From positions 186,001 to 250,000 of the forward strand of contig NZ_JACHZX010000001.1 in NCBI RefSeq assembly GCF_014193845.1: 64,000 bases of DNA, read 5' to 3'. This DNA comes from Sphingomonas sp. BK345 (GTDB lineage: Bacteria > Pseudomonadota > Alphaproteobacteria > Sphingomonadales > Sphingomonadaceae). Shown here one piece after another: positions 8,261-16,397 of the stretch. Under the pieces are notes generated by a model. The model did no database searches and was not told the origin of the DNA. It saw nothing but the letters and a program-made list of their open reading frames with translations. Each line of letters starts with the position of its first letter. The stretch's first letter is position 1. Position numbers and translations under genes: made by a program.

Positions 8261-9274
8261 TCAGTCGAAGCGGACGATCGCCTTGAGCACGGTGTCGGCC
8301 GCGTCGATCAGCTCGGGCAGTCGTCGCGGCAGGTCCGCCGCCTCGACGCTGTGGCTGTGGAGCGCGTCGGTGGCGATCGTGCCGTCGCGGATCGCGGCGA
8401 TGACGCGCGCGAAATCGGCGGCGAGCGCGTTGCGGCTGGCGATCAGCGTCGTCTCGCGCTTGTGGAACTCGGGATCCGCGAAGACCAGGTCACCCTTGAC
8501 CACGCTCACCAGCACGTAGCTGCCGCCGTGCGCGACCTGGCGAAGCCCGTCGCACATCGCGGCGAGATTGCCCGTCGCATCGAACACCGTCTCGAAGAAA
8601 TCGCCGTCGGTCAGCGCCGCGAAGCGCGCCTGCGCCGCATCGTCGGCGAGCACCAGCGAGTCGAAGCCGAAGTCGCGGGCGGCGCGATCCAGCCGCGGCT
8701 CACGCGAGTCGCACAGCGTTACTGCGGCGCCGTCCAGCCGCGCGAACAGAGCGGTGGCGAGGCCGATCGGCCCCGCCCCCTTCACCAGCACGCTGCCTCC
8801 CGCCCGCAGTCGCGCGCGCGCCACCGCATGCGCGCCGATCGCGAGAAACTCGACCATCGCCGCCTGCTCCGGCGTGAGCCCGGTGGCGTCGATCGCGGCG
8901 CTTTCGGGCACCGCGATCAGCTCGGCCATGCCCCCGTCGGTGTGGACTCCGAGCACCGCGATGTGGGCGCAGCAATTGGGCTTGCCGGCGCGACAGGCGA
9001 CGCAATGGCCGCAGGCGAGATAGGGATTGATCGTCACCGCTTGGCCCGGACGAAAGGCGGATCCCGGCGGCGCCTCGACCACCTCGCCGGCCAGCTCATG
9101 CCCCATGACGCGGGGATAGCTGAGAAACGGCTGGTTGCCGGCATAGATGTGGTAATCGGTGCCGCACAGGCCGACGCGCTGGATCCGCACCAGCAACGCG
9201 TCGCTCGCGCGCGTCGGGGGCTCGCGCTCGGCGACGCGCAACGCCAGCGGTCGGTCGCAGATGATCGTCAGCAC
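8261..9274 (-). CDS. Zinc-dependent alcohol dehydrogenase (RspB / sugar-acid type)
   Basis: A 337-residue medium-chain dehydrogenase. Catalytic zinc ligands are in VGLCGTDYHIYAG and VMGHELAGEV. The structural zinc loop CGHCVACRAGKPNCC has four Cys, and the Rossmann motif VKGAGPIGLATALFA follows. GTDYHIYAGNQPF and VLGVHTDGGMAE resemble RspB / L-galactonate and L-idonate oxidoreductases, so a sugar-acid or polyol substrate is likely, but it is not determined. The start is the GTG at 9274 (MLTIICDRPLALRV); no ATG lies near it, and longer versions add an unconserved Arg-rich leader. Confidence 0.88.
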   Translation of the reverse strand: MLTIICDRPLALRVAEREPPTRASDALLVRIQRVGLCGTDYHIYAGNQPFLSYPRVMGHELAGEVVEAPPGSAFRPGQAVTINPYLACGHCVACRAGKPNCCAHIAVLGVHTDGGMAELIAVPESAAIDATGLTPEQAAMVEFLAIGAHAVARARLRAGGSVLVKGAGPIGLATALFARLDGAAVTLCDSREPRLDRAARDFGFDSLVLADDAAQARFAALTDGDFFETVFDATGNLAAMCDGLRQVAHGGSYVLVSVVKGDLVFADPEFHKRETTLIASRNALAADFARVIAAIRDGTIATDALHSHSVEAADLPRRLPELIDAADTVLKAIVRFD

Positions 9275-9832
9275 GGCGGAGCGCGTCCTTTTGGGCGAGG
9301 GTTCTTCCGCCCATGAAAGAGCATTAACGCACGTGCAATCCCAATCAAGGAAGTGAATAGCCTGAGCCGGGCAGGCCCGCGACGGTCGCTCGCACGAAGA
9401 CCGAGGCATCGCGGCCTCACCACCCATCATCGATCGATCTAAGCGCGAGAGCTCGTCAGCGGGGTCGCCGTTAGTCCGACGCGCCCGTCGCTCTGCCCAG
9501 GACATGGTCGCGCCCGAGCATGCCGGCCGCTCGCGTGAGAACAGATCTCGGAAATATCAATCGGTCGCGGCCACACATTATCAGACCACGCTGACCTTCA
9601 GTAACCAGATCGAGGCATCCCGCCCACAAGATGTACAACAACAGCACCTTACCCGTAGAATATGCACAAGGGAAAGGTTGCAATTAATTCTCATGGTGAA
9701 GAGGCCTTTACCGACAGCGAAGACAATCATTGCAGCAGTTTATCTTGACAGCCGCCCGAACTGATCTCGACAATAAAAGATCATATACGGTCTACGGTAC
9801 AATGGGGCGCTTCAAACGATAGATGCACCCCC
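9275..9832. other. 558-bp AT-richer non-coding stretch upstream of the chemosensory operon
   Basis: From about 9540 to 9830 the base composition drops visibly towards 50% GC, while both sides are near 70%. Short frames at 9471-9683 (minus) and 9504-9764 (plus) lack RBS and family features. No tRNA or transposase was recognised. The stretch most likely holds the divergent promoters for the dehydrogenase and the chemosensory operon. Its composition is also what a recently acquired junction would look like. Confidence 0.45.
9745..9774 (+). promoter_or_regulatory. Candidate sigma-70 promoter of the chemosensory operon
   Basis: A consensus -35 box TTGACA at 9745-9750 is followed, with an 18-bp spacer, by GACAAT at 9769-9774 (4 of 6 to TATAAT). 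It lies about 60 bp upstream of the ATG at 9833 in the AT-richer stretch. This is pattern matching only. Confidence 0.3.
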
Positions 9833-9839
9833 ATGGCTC

Positions 9840-11771
9840 TTGCCAAGAAAAGTAGCATCGCGACGTCCGGCAGCAGCGCGCACGAGGGGGGGCTCGCGTA
9901 ATTCGGCGCTCTCCAGTAAGAGCGTGCGGCTCACCGCCGAGGCGGAGAAGCGCAAGGCGCGCACCTTCGCGCGCCAGCAGAAGGGTTCGGAGCGGCTCGC
10001 CTCCGCCACCGCCGAGCTGTCGAGCGGCATCGCCGAGGCGTCGAGCGCGGCGGAAGAGCTGCGCCGCGCCGCCGAGCAGATCAGCGTCGGCGCCGAACAG
10101 GCCTCGGCCGCGGCGCAGCAGACGATGAAGGCGATGACCAATGCGGTCGACCTGCTGCGCGACATGCGCCAGCGCGCCGACGGCTCGGCGACGCTGACGC
10201 AGTCCTTGTCCGAGCTGGTGGCGCGCACCGGCGCGGAGGTCGGCGCCTCGCTCGAGGCGGTGTCGCGCGCCGCGGAGCGCCAGGCGAGCTCGGTCGAGCT
10301 GGTCGAGGAGCTCGATCGTCAGGCGCTCGCGATCGGCGACGTGGTCAAGGCGGTGGCGCATATCGCGGACCAGACCAACCTGCTCGCACTCAACGCCGCG
10401 ATCGAGGCGGCGCGTGCCGGCCAGCATGGCAAGGGCTTCGCGGTGGTCGCCGACGAGGTGCGCACGCTGGCCGAGACCAGCGAGAAGTCCGCGCGCGACA
10501 TCCAGGAGCTGATCGCGCAGGTGCAGCAGGACGTGCACGTCGTCGCCGAGGGCATTGGCACCTCCGCCACCAACGCGCGCGAGGAAGCCGCCAAGGGCGG
10601 CGCGGTGATCGCCGGGCTCGACCGGATCCGCGACGACATGGCGACGATCATGACGGGCTGCACCACGATCGCGAGCGACGCCGAGGAAGCGGTCCAGGCC
10701 GCCAACGAGGCGCTGAAGGGCGCCGAGCTGATCGCCGCCGCCGCCGAGGAGCAGAGCGCCGCGTGCCAGGAGACCAGCCACACGATCGACCAGCAGTCCA
10801 ACGCGCTGGCGCAGAGCGAGCAGGCGGCGCAGGAGCTCGGCCAGCTCGCCGACGAGCTCAAGAACAGCAGCAACATGGGCAAGAGCGCCGAGGAAGTGGC
10901 GTCCGCCGCGGAGGAACTCTCCAGTGCCGTGGAGGAGATCAGCCGCGCCTCGACCCAGGTCGCCACCGCGCTGGAGCAGATCAGCCGCGGCGCGCAGCAG
11001 GCCGCCTCGGCGACGCAGCAGTCCTCGGCCGCGATCGAGCGGCTCTCCGAGAACGCCAAGACCGCGGCGGAACAGACGAATCATGGCGCCGAGCGCGGCG
11101 AGCAGATCACCGAACTGCTCAAGGAGAACAAGGTCCTCATCGACACGATGATGCGGGGCGTGGCCGAGTCGGTCAGCGCCGGCCGCGCCAGCCGCGACCA
11201 GATCGCCGCGCTGGAACAGGTCAGCCGCCGCATCGACAAGATCGTCGACGCGATCACCACCGTATCGATCCAGACCAACATGCTCGCGGTCAGCGGCTCG
11301 GTCGAGGCGGCGCGCGCGGGCGAATTCGGCAAGGGCTTCGCGGTGGTGTCGACCGACATCCGCAACCTGGCGCGCGACTCGGCGGAGAATGCCGAGCGCA
11401 TCAAGGATACGGTGAAGACGATCCAGGACACGATCGCGGTCGTCCGCACCGACCTGCGCGAGATCGCCGACACCGCCGCCGGCGAGGTGGAGAAGGGCAT
11501 CGCGATCGCCGCCGGGCTGGACCGCATCGCGCTCGACGTCGGCGCGGTGGTGCGCGGCAACCACGAGATCTCGGGCGCGGCCGACCGCATCATGGCGACG
11601 TTGGGCGAGAGCAACGTCGCGGTCGAGCAGATCGCCAGCGCAGCGCAGCAGGCGCTGCGCGCGTCGGCCGAGGCGAGCAACGCCGCGACCGAACAGTCGC
11701 GCGGCGCCGAGCAGCTCGCCGCCGCGATCGAGGAGATCGCGTCGCTCGCCGACGAGCTGCAGGCCGCCTGA
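9840..11771 (+). CDS. Soluble methyl-accepting chemotaxis protein with two hairpin-tip modules
   Basis: A 643-residue chemoreceptor with no membrane segment, almost entirely alpha-helical coiled coil. A canonical receptor tip, [17 protein letters not shown]...[15 protein letters not shown], begins at residue 178. A second related tip, [17 protein letters not shown]...[15 protein letters not shown], begins at residue 478, exactly 300 residues later. No PAS, HAMP or other sensor domain is visible. The open frame can start at the TTG at 9840, but a better start, the ATG at 9833, reads [15 protein letters not shown] and is out of frame by one base because of a 7-G run at 9886-9892. Six Gs would fuse it to the receptor frame. 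The gene may therefore be frameshifted or phase variable. It is the first gene of the chemosensory operon. Confidence 0.85.
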   Translation: MPRKVASRRPAAARTRGGSRNSALSSKSVRLTAEAEKRKARTFARQQKGSERLASATAELSSGIAEASSAAEELRRAAEQISVGAEQASAAAQQTMKAMTNAVDLLRDMRQRADGSATLTQSLSELVARTGAEVGASLEAVSRAAERQASSVELVEELDRQALAIGDVVKAVAHIADQTNLLALNAAIEAARAGQHGKGFAVVADEVRTLAETSEKSARDIQELIAQVQQDVHVVAEGIGTSATNAREEAAKGGAVIAGLDRIRDDMATIMTGCTTIASDAEEAVQAANEALKGAELIAAAAEEQSAACQETSHTIDQQSNALAQSEQAAQELGQLADELKNSSNMGKSAEEVASAAEELSSAVEEISRASTQVATALEQISRGAQQAASATQQSSAAIERLSENAKTAAEQTNHGAERGEQITELLKENKVLIDTMMRGVAESVSAGRASRDQIAALEQVSRRIDKIVDAITTVSIQTNMLAVSGSVEAARAGEFGKGFAVVSTDIRNLARDSAENAERIKDTVKTIQDTIAVVRTDLREIADTAAGEVEKGIAIAAGLDRIALDVGAVVRGNHEISGAADRIMATLGESNVAVEQIASAAQQALRASAEASNAATEQSRGAEQLAAAIEEIASLADELQAA

Positions 11772-11799
11772 TCGCGCTCTCCCACGGAAGGACAGCTAG

Positions 11800-13404
11800 A
11801 TGACTGATCCCAGCATGAGCGCGGCCGAACCGCCGCCCGCGGAGGACCGCGGCGGCGCCGGCACCGATCTCTGCCAGTTCGTGATCTTCCACTGTGCCGA
11901 GGAGCGGTTCGCCGCCCCGCTGGCGCAGGTCAAGGAGATCATCCGCGTCCCCGACATGGTGCGGATGCCGCTCAGCCCCGCGGCACTGCTCGGCCTCGCC
12001 AACCTGCGCGGCACGGTGATGCCCGTGCTCGACCTACGCCACCTGTCGGGACTGCCCGCGGTGCTCGCCGACGAGGCCAGCCGCGTCGTGGTGCTCGACC
12101 ACGGCCACCCGGTCGGGCTCATGGTCGACCGCGTCGCCAACGTCGTCTCGGTCGAGCGCGGTCGGCTCGAGGCGGTCGACCAGCTGCGCGCCGCCGTCGA
12201 CGGCGCGCTGCTCACCGGCGTGATCAAGGACGAGGCCGGCGGCGTGGTGATGGTGCTCGACGTAGCTACCGCGGTGGGCCGCACCTTCGCCGCGATCGCG
12301 GCGGGCGAGCGCGACCAGACGCTGCACGGCGACGATCATCGCGACGACGTGGCACTCGCCGCCGACGACGCCGTGGTGGACGAGGACCAACTCGTCAGCC
12401 TCGAGGTCGACGCGCAGGAATATGCCTTCCCGATCGCCGAGGTGTAGGAGATCGTCCAGCTTCCGGCCGCGATCACCCAGGTACCGGGCGTGCCCGCGCA
12501 CGTGCTGGGGGTGACGACGCTGCGCGATCGGCTGCTCCCGCTGGTGTCGCTGCGCGCGATCTTCGGCCTGCCCCCCGCGACCCGCTCCGAGACCAACAAG
12601 GTGGTCGTGGTGTCGCTGCCCGGCGCTTCGGGCCGACCGATGGCGATCGGCGTGGTGATGGACAAGGTCAACGCGGTGCTCCGCGTCGATCGCGCCGCGG
12701 TCACCCCGCTACCCGCGACGCTGGCGCACGGTGCGGACCGGGAGCGCGGCGAAATTCGCTCCATCTGCCGGCTCGACCAGGGGCGCCGGCTGGTCTCGGT
12801 CCTGTCCGCCGAGGCGATGTTCGATCCCACCGAACTGGCGGCGTGGCGCGCCGAACCTAAAGGCGCCGCCGCGCAGGACGACGCGGGCGACCGCAGCGAT
12901 GACACGGGAGACGTGACGATGAGCGATACGCGCGGCGAGGACTCGCAATATGTGATCTTCCGCCTTTTGGGCGAGGATTACGGCGTCCCGGTCGAAGCGG
13001 TGCGGGAGATCGTGCGCGTGCCCGAGCAGCTCACGCGCGTGCCGCGCACCCCCGATTTCATCGAGGGCGTGATCAACCTGCGCGGCACCGTGCTGCCCGT
13101 GATCGACCAGCGCCGCCGCTTCGGGCTGGCCGAGGCAGCGCGCTCGGACCGGCAGCGCATCATGGTGTTCGTGATCCAGGGGCAGCACGTCGGCTTCATC
13201 GTCGACAGCGTGTCCGAGGTAGGGCGCATCCCCGACGCGGCGATCGCGGCCGCGCCCGAGCTCGCCGGCGAGCGCGCCAAGGTGGTGCGCGGCATCGCCA
13301 ACCTCACCACGCAGAACCGCATGATCCAACTGCTGGACGTCGACGGCCTGGTCGATCCGGCCGAGCAGGCGGCGCTGCCCGCGCTCGGCGCGCTGGCGGC
13401 CTGA
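11800..13404 (+). pseudogene. cheW: Triple-CheW-domain coupling protein interrupted by an amber codon
   Basis: CheW domains couple receptors to CheA. One reading frame of 534 sense-length codons encodes three: domain 1 about residues 27-165 (QFVIFHCAEERFAAP, VKEIIRVPD, GLANLRGTVMPVLDL), domain 2 about 200-345 (QLVSLEVDAQEYAFPIAEV, then EIVQLPAAITQVPG, TTLRDRLLPLVSL), and domain 3 about 383-525 (QYVIFRLLGEDYGVP, VREIVRVPE, GVINLRGTVLPVID). A TAG at 12445-12447 cuts domain 2 inside its V-x-EI motif, where domains 1 and 3 have K and R. The frame on both sides is unbroken, so a point change from CAG or AAG is the simplest reading. As it stands, a 215-residue single-domain product is made. A GTG at 12490 could restart the remainder. 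A short Asp-rich linker joins domains 2 and 3. Confidence 0.85.
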
Positions 13405-13409
13405 GCACC

Positions 13410-14516
13410 ATGACGCGGATCCTCGTCGTCGACGATTCGGCGCTGATGCGGCGCCACCTCGTCCAGCTGCTCGAGCGCGAGGGCTTCACCGTGCGCACCG
13501 CGCGCAACGGGGTGGAGGCGCTGGCGCAGGTCGAGGCGTTCGACCCGCAGGTGGTGACGCTCGACGTCAACATGCCCGAGATGGACGGCATCACTTGCCT
13601 GTCGCGCATCATGGTGGGCAGCCCGCGTCCGGTGGTCATGGTCTCGTCGATCACCGAGCGTGCCGCCGAGGCGACGCTGCAGGCGCTCAGCCTCGGCGCG
13701 GTCGACTATGTCCGCAAGCCTGACGGCACGATCTCGCTCGAGGCGGTCGCGGCCGAGCTGGTCGCCAAGGTGCGGGTCGCCGCCAAGGCGCGGGTGAAGC
13801 GTCCCGCCGGCGCTTCGGGACCGGTCGAGCGGCAGCGGCCCGCGCCGGAGCCGGCGCGTTCGGTGCCGACCCGCGCGCGCGCCGGCTCGCCCGGGCTGGT
13901 CCTGCTCGGCGTGTCGACCGGGGGCCCCGCGGTGCTGGAGACGATCCTGCCCGCGCTTTCCGCCACCCTGCCCTGGCCGGTGCTGGTCGCCCAGCACATG
14001 CCCGGCAGCTTCACCGGCGTGTTCGCGCGCCGGCTCGACGCGCTGTGCGCGCTGACGGTGGAGGAGGTGCGCGCGCCTACCCCGCTGCGCCCCGGCCATG
14101 TCTATATCGCGCGGGGGGACGCCGACATGCTCGTCACCCGCCGCGCCGCGGGGCTGATCGCGCTATCGATACCGGCGAGCGAGCAGCACGCCTGGCACCC
14201 CAGCGTCACCCGGCTGGTCGACAGTGCGGCCGAGCAGCTCGCCCCCGAGCAGCTGATCGGCGTGCAGCTCACCGGCATGGGCGACGACGGCGCCGAGGCG
14301 ATGGCGCGCCAGCACCGCCGCGGGATGCGCACGATCGCGCAGGACGCCGACAGCTCGGCGGTGTTCGGCATGCCGCAGGAGCTGATCCGCCGCGCCGGCG
14401 CCACCGTGGTGCTGCCGAGCGACCGGATCGCCGCGCAAATAACCCGCTGGCTGGTCGCGGAGCGCCACGCCGCACCCTCCCCTTTCGTTGATGCAGGAGC
14501 CGCCGCATGGCGCTGA
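13410..14516 (+). CDS. cheB: Chemotaxis-specific methylesterase/glutamine deamidase CheB
   Basis: Response-regulator-controlled esterase that removes methyl groups from receptor glutamates. It has 368 residues. The receiver domain (1-120) has DDSALMRR, phospho-acceptor Asp52 in VTLDVNMPEMDG, VSSIT and the Lys in YVRKPDG. A Pro/Arg-rich linker (about 130-160) leads to the CheB catalytic domain with Ser in LLGVSTGGP, His in VAQHMPGSFTGVFA and Asp in LTGMGDDGAEAM. All catalytic residues are present, so this gene looks intact, unlike several neighbours. It follows the CheW gene after 5 bp and overlaps the HEAT gene by 10 bp. Confidence 0.96.
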   Translation: MTRILVVDDSALMRRHLVQLLEREGFTVRTARNGVEALAQVEAFDPQVVTLDVNMPEMDGITCLSRIMVGSPRPVVMVSSITERAAEATLQALSLGAVDYVRKPDGTISLEAVAAELVAKVRVAAKARVKRPAGASGPVERQRPAPEPARSVPTRARAGSPGLVLLGVSTGGPAVLETILPALSATLPWPVLVAQHMPGSFTGVFARRLDALCALTVEEVRAPTPLRPGHVYIARGDADMLVTRRAAGLIALSIPASEQHAWHPSVTRLVDSAAEQLAPEQLIGVQLTGMGDDGAEAMARQHRRGMRTIAQDADSSAVFGMPQELIRRAGATVVLPSDRIAAQITRWLVAERHAAPSPFVDAGAAAWR

Positions 14517-15119
14517 TCAAAGCCCGACGCGCGGCGCCCCACGCCGCGGCCGAGGCGACCCCGCCCACTCTCGACACGCTGGTGGCGCAGCTCGGCTCGC
14601 CGGTCGCATCCGAGCGTCGCGCCGCGGTGCGCGCGCTCGACGCCCATGAGGACGGCATCCCCGCGCTGTGCGACCGCGTCGCGGCGGAAGTCGCGCCGAG
14701 TGTGTGCGAGGCGATCATCGCCGCGCTGGTACGCCGCGCCTCCGCCGCTGGTCGCGGCGCTGCTGCCGCTGCTGCGCGACGGCACGCCGGTGCAGCGCAA
14801 CGCCGCGCTCGAGGCGCTGGCGGTGATGCCCGAGCACGTCGCGCCGCACGTCGCCGCGCTGCTGCGCGACCCTGATAGCGACGTCCGCATCTTCACCGCC
14901 AACCTGCTGAGCGTGCTGCCCCACCCCAAGGCGGCAGCGTGGCTGGTGGAGGCGCTGGCCGATCCGCACGCCAATGTCTGCGCCGCCGCGGTGGACGGCC
15001 TCGCGGAGATCGGGGACGCGCGCGCGCTGCCCGTGCTTGCCGCGCTGCCGGCGCGCTTCCCCGACGATAGCTTCCTCGCCTTCGCGGTGCAGCTCGCATC
15101 ACAGCGGATCGGCCAGTGA
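14507..15119 (+). pseudogene. HEAT-repeat protein, frameshifted
   Basis: The first part, from the ATG at 14507 (MALIKARRAAPHAAAEATPP), reads as HEAT-like helices (LVAQLGSPVASERRAAVRALDAHEDG, PSVCEAIIAALV) to about 14735. The continuation is in another frame (APPPLVAALLPLLRDGTPVQRNAALEALAVMPEH, LLRDPDSDVRIFTANLLSVLPH, ALADPHANVCAAAVDGLAEIGD) to the stop at 15119. Joining the frames near 14735-14750 (one base too many) gives about 203 residues with four to five HEAT repeats. HEAT proteins serve as scaffolds and occur in some non-canonical chemosensory clusters. Unjoined, the first frame runs into Arg/Ala-rich nonsense and stops at 14875. It lies between cheB and cheR and overlaps both. Confidence 0.8.
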
Positions 15120-16012
15120 GCGTGACCGCCCCCTTGATCGATCCGCGCCTGCCGGTCGCGCGCGCGGACGACGCGCGCGAACCGATCTCGCCCCAGGACT
15201 ACGCCAAATTCTGCGACTTCTTCTATCGCAAGACCGGGATCATGTTCGGCGCCAACAAGGCCTATTTCGCCGAGCGCCGGCTGCAGGACCGGATCGCGGC
15301 GACCGGTCACGCCGGCTTCCGCGACTATTTCACGATGCTGCGCTTCGAGATCGGCGGCACAGAGATGCAGCAGCTGGTCAACGCCATGACCATCAATGAG
15401 ACCTATTTCTATCGCGAGGACTATCAATTCGACGCGCTGGTGCGGCACGTGCTGCCCGGCATCGCCGCCGAGCGCGCGCCGGGCACGCCGATCCGCATCT
15501 GGTCGCTGCCCTGCTCGACGGGGGAGGAACCCTATTCGATCGCGATGCAGATCCTCGAACACTGGTCGCAGGCCGACCGGTACGATATCGAGATCCTCGC
15601 CTCGGAGATCGACAGCCGCGCGCTCGCCGACGCGCGCGCCGGCGTGTACGGCGAGCGCGCGCTCCACCGCCTGCCGCCGGCGCTGAAGCAGCGCTATTTC
15701 ACGCCGTACGGCGATGGCTACCGCATCTGCGACGCGCTGCGCGGCTCGATCGACTTCACCCAGGTCAATGTGGCGGATGCCGCGACGATGCGGCGCTATC
15801 GCGACATCGACGTGATCTTCTGCCGCAACATGCTGATCTACTTCGACGAGGTCTCGCGACGTCAGGCCGTGGAGACGCTCTACGACAGCCTCCGCCCGGG
15901 CGGCGTGATCTGTCTCGGCCATTCCGAGAGCATGAGCCGCATGTCGTCGCTGTTCGCCCCGTGCCGGTTCGGCACCACGATCCTCTACCAGAGACCCGTT
16001 GACCATGACTGA
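15116..16012 (+). CDS. cheR: Chemotaxis methyltransferase CheR
   Basis: S-adenosylmethionine-dependent methylation of receptor glutamates. It has 298 residues. The N-terminal helical domain includes FCDFFYRKTGIMFG and AERRLQDRI. The catalytic domain shows MTINETYFYRE, the SAM-binding SLPCSTGEEPYSIA, ASEIDSRALADARAGVYGERAL and VIFCRNMLIYFD, ending in SLRPGGVICLGHSES. There is no pentapeptide-binding beta subdomain anomaly or TPR extension. The GTG start at 15116 overlaps the stop of the HEAT gene (GTGA). It looks intact. Confidence 0.96.
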   Translation: MSVTAPLIDPRLPVARADDAREPISPQDYAKFCDFFYRKTGIMFGANKAYFAERRLQDRIAATGHAGFRDYFTMLRFEIGGTEMQQLVNAMTINETYFYREDYQFDALVRHVLPGIAAERAPGTPIRIWSLPCSTGEEPYSIAMQILEHWSQADRYDIEILASEIDSRALADARAGVYGERALHRLPPALKQRYFTPYGDGYRICDALRGSIDFTQVNVADAATMRRYRDIDVIFCRNMLIYFDEVSRRQAVETLYDSLRPGGVICLGHSESMSRMSSLFAPCRFGTTILYQRPVDHD

Positions 16013-16397
16013 GCCGCACTCTCACGGCAAACGCATCCTCGTCGTGGACGACGGGATGACGACCCGCCTCTATTATCGCTCGGTCTTCGAGGCCGCCGGC
16101 TTCGTCGTCGAGGAAGCGGCCAACGGGCTTGAGGGGCTGGAGCGCGCGCTGGTCGAGCCGTTCGACCTGCTCGTCGTCGACGTCAACATGCCCAAGATGG
16201 ACGGCTACACGCTGATCGAGCGGCTGCGCGGCGACGCCGCCGGGCAGGCAGTGCCCATCGTCACGATCAGCACCGAGGCGGGCACGAGCGACGCGGAGCG
16301 CGCGCTCGAGGCCGGGGCCAATCTGTATTTGATCAAACCCGCCGCGCCCGCAGCGCTGCGTCATTACGCCGCGCTGATGACGGGGGTGGCGGCGTGA
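16005..16397 (+). CDS. CheY-like single-domain response regulator (first)
   Basis: A 130-residue receiver domain. The acidic pocket ILVVDD is at residues 11-16, the phospho-acceptor is Asp59 in LLVVDVNMPKMDGY, the switch Thr is in VTISTEAGT, and the conserved Lys is in YLIKPAAP. The ATG at 16005 is inside the end of cheR (8-bp overlap); an in-frame TTG at 15999 adds two residues and is less likely. Its stop overlaps the cheA start. It probably takes phosphate from the CheA encoded next to it. No output domain is present. Confidence 0.93.
   Translation: MTEPHSHGKRILVVDDGMTTRLYYRSVFEAAGFVVEEAANGLEGLERALVEPFDLLVVDVNMPKMDGYTLIERLRGDAAGQAVPIVTISTEAGTSDAERALEAGANLYLIKPAAPAALRHYAALMTGVAA

Noticed and set aside
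9471..9764. Two opposing short frames (70 and 86 codons) in the AT-richer spacer
   Set aside because: They overlap each other, lack RBS and family similarity, and lie where promoters are expected.
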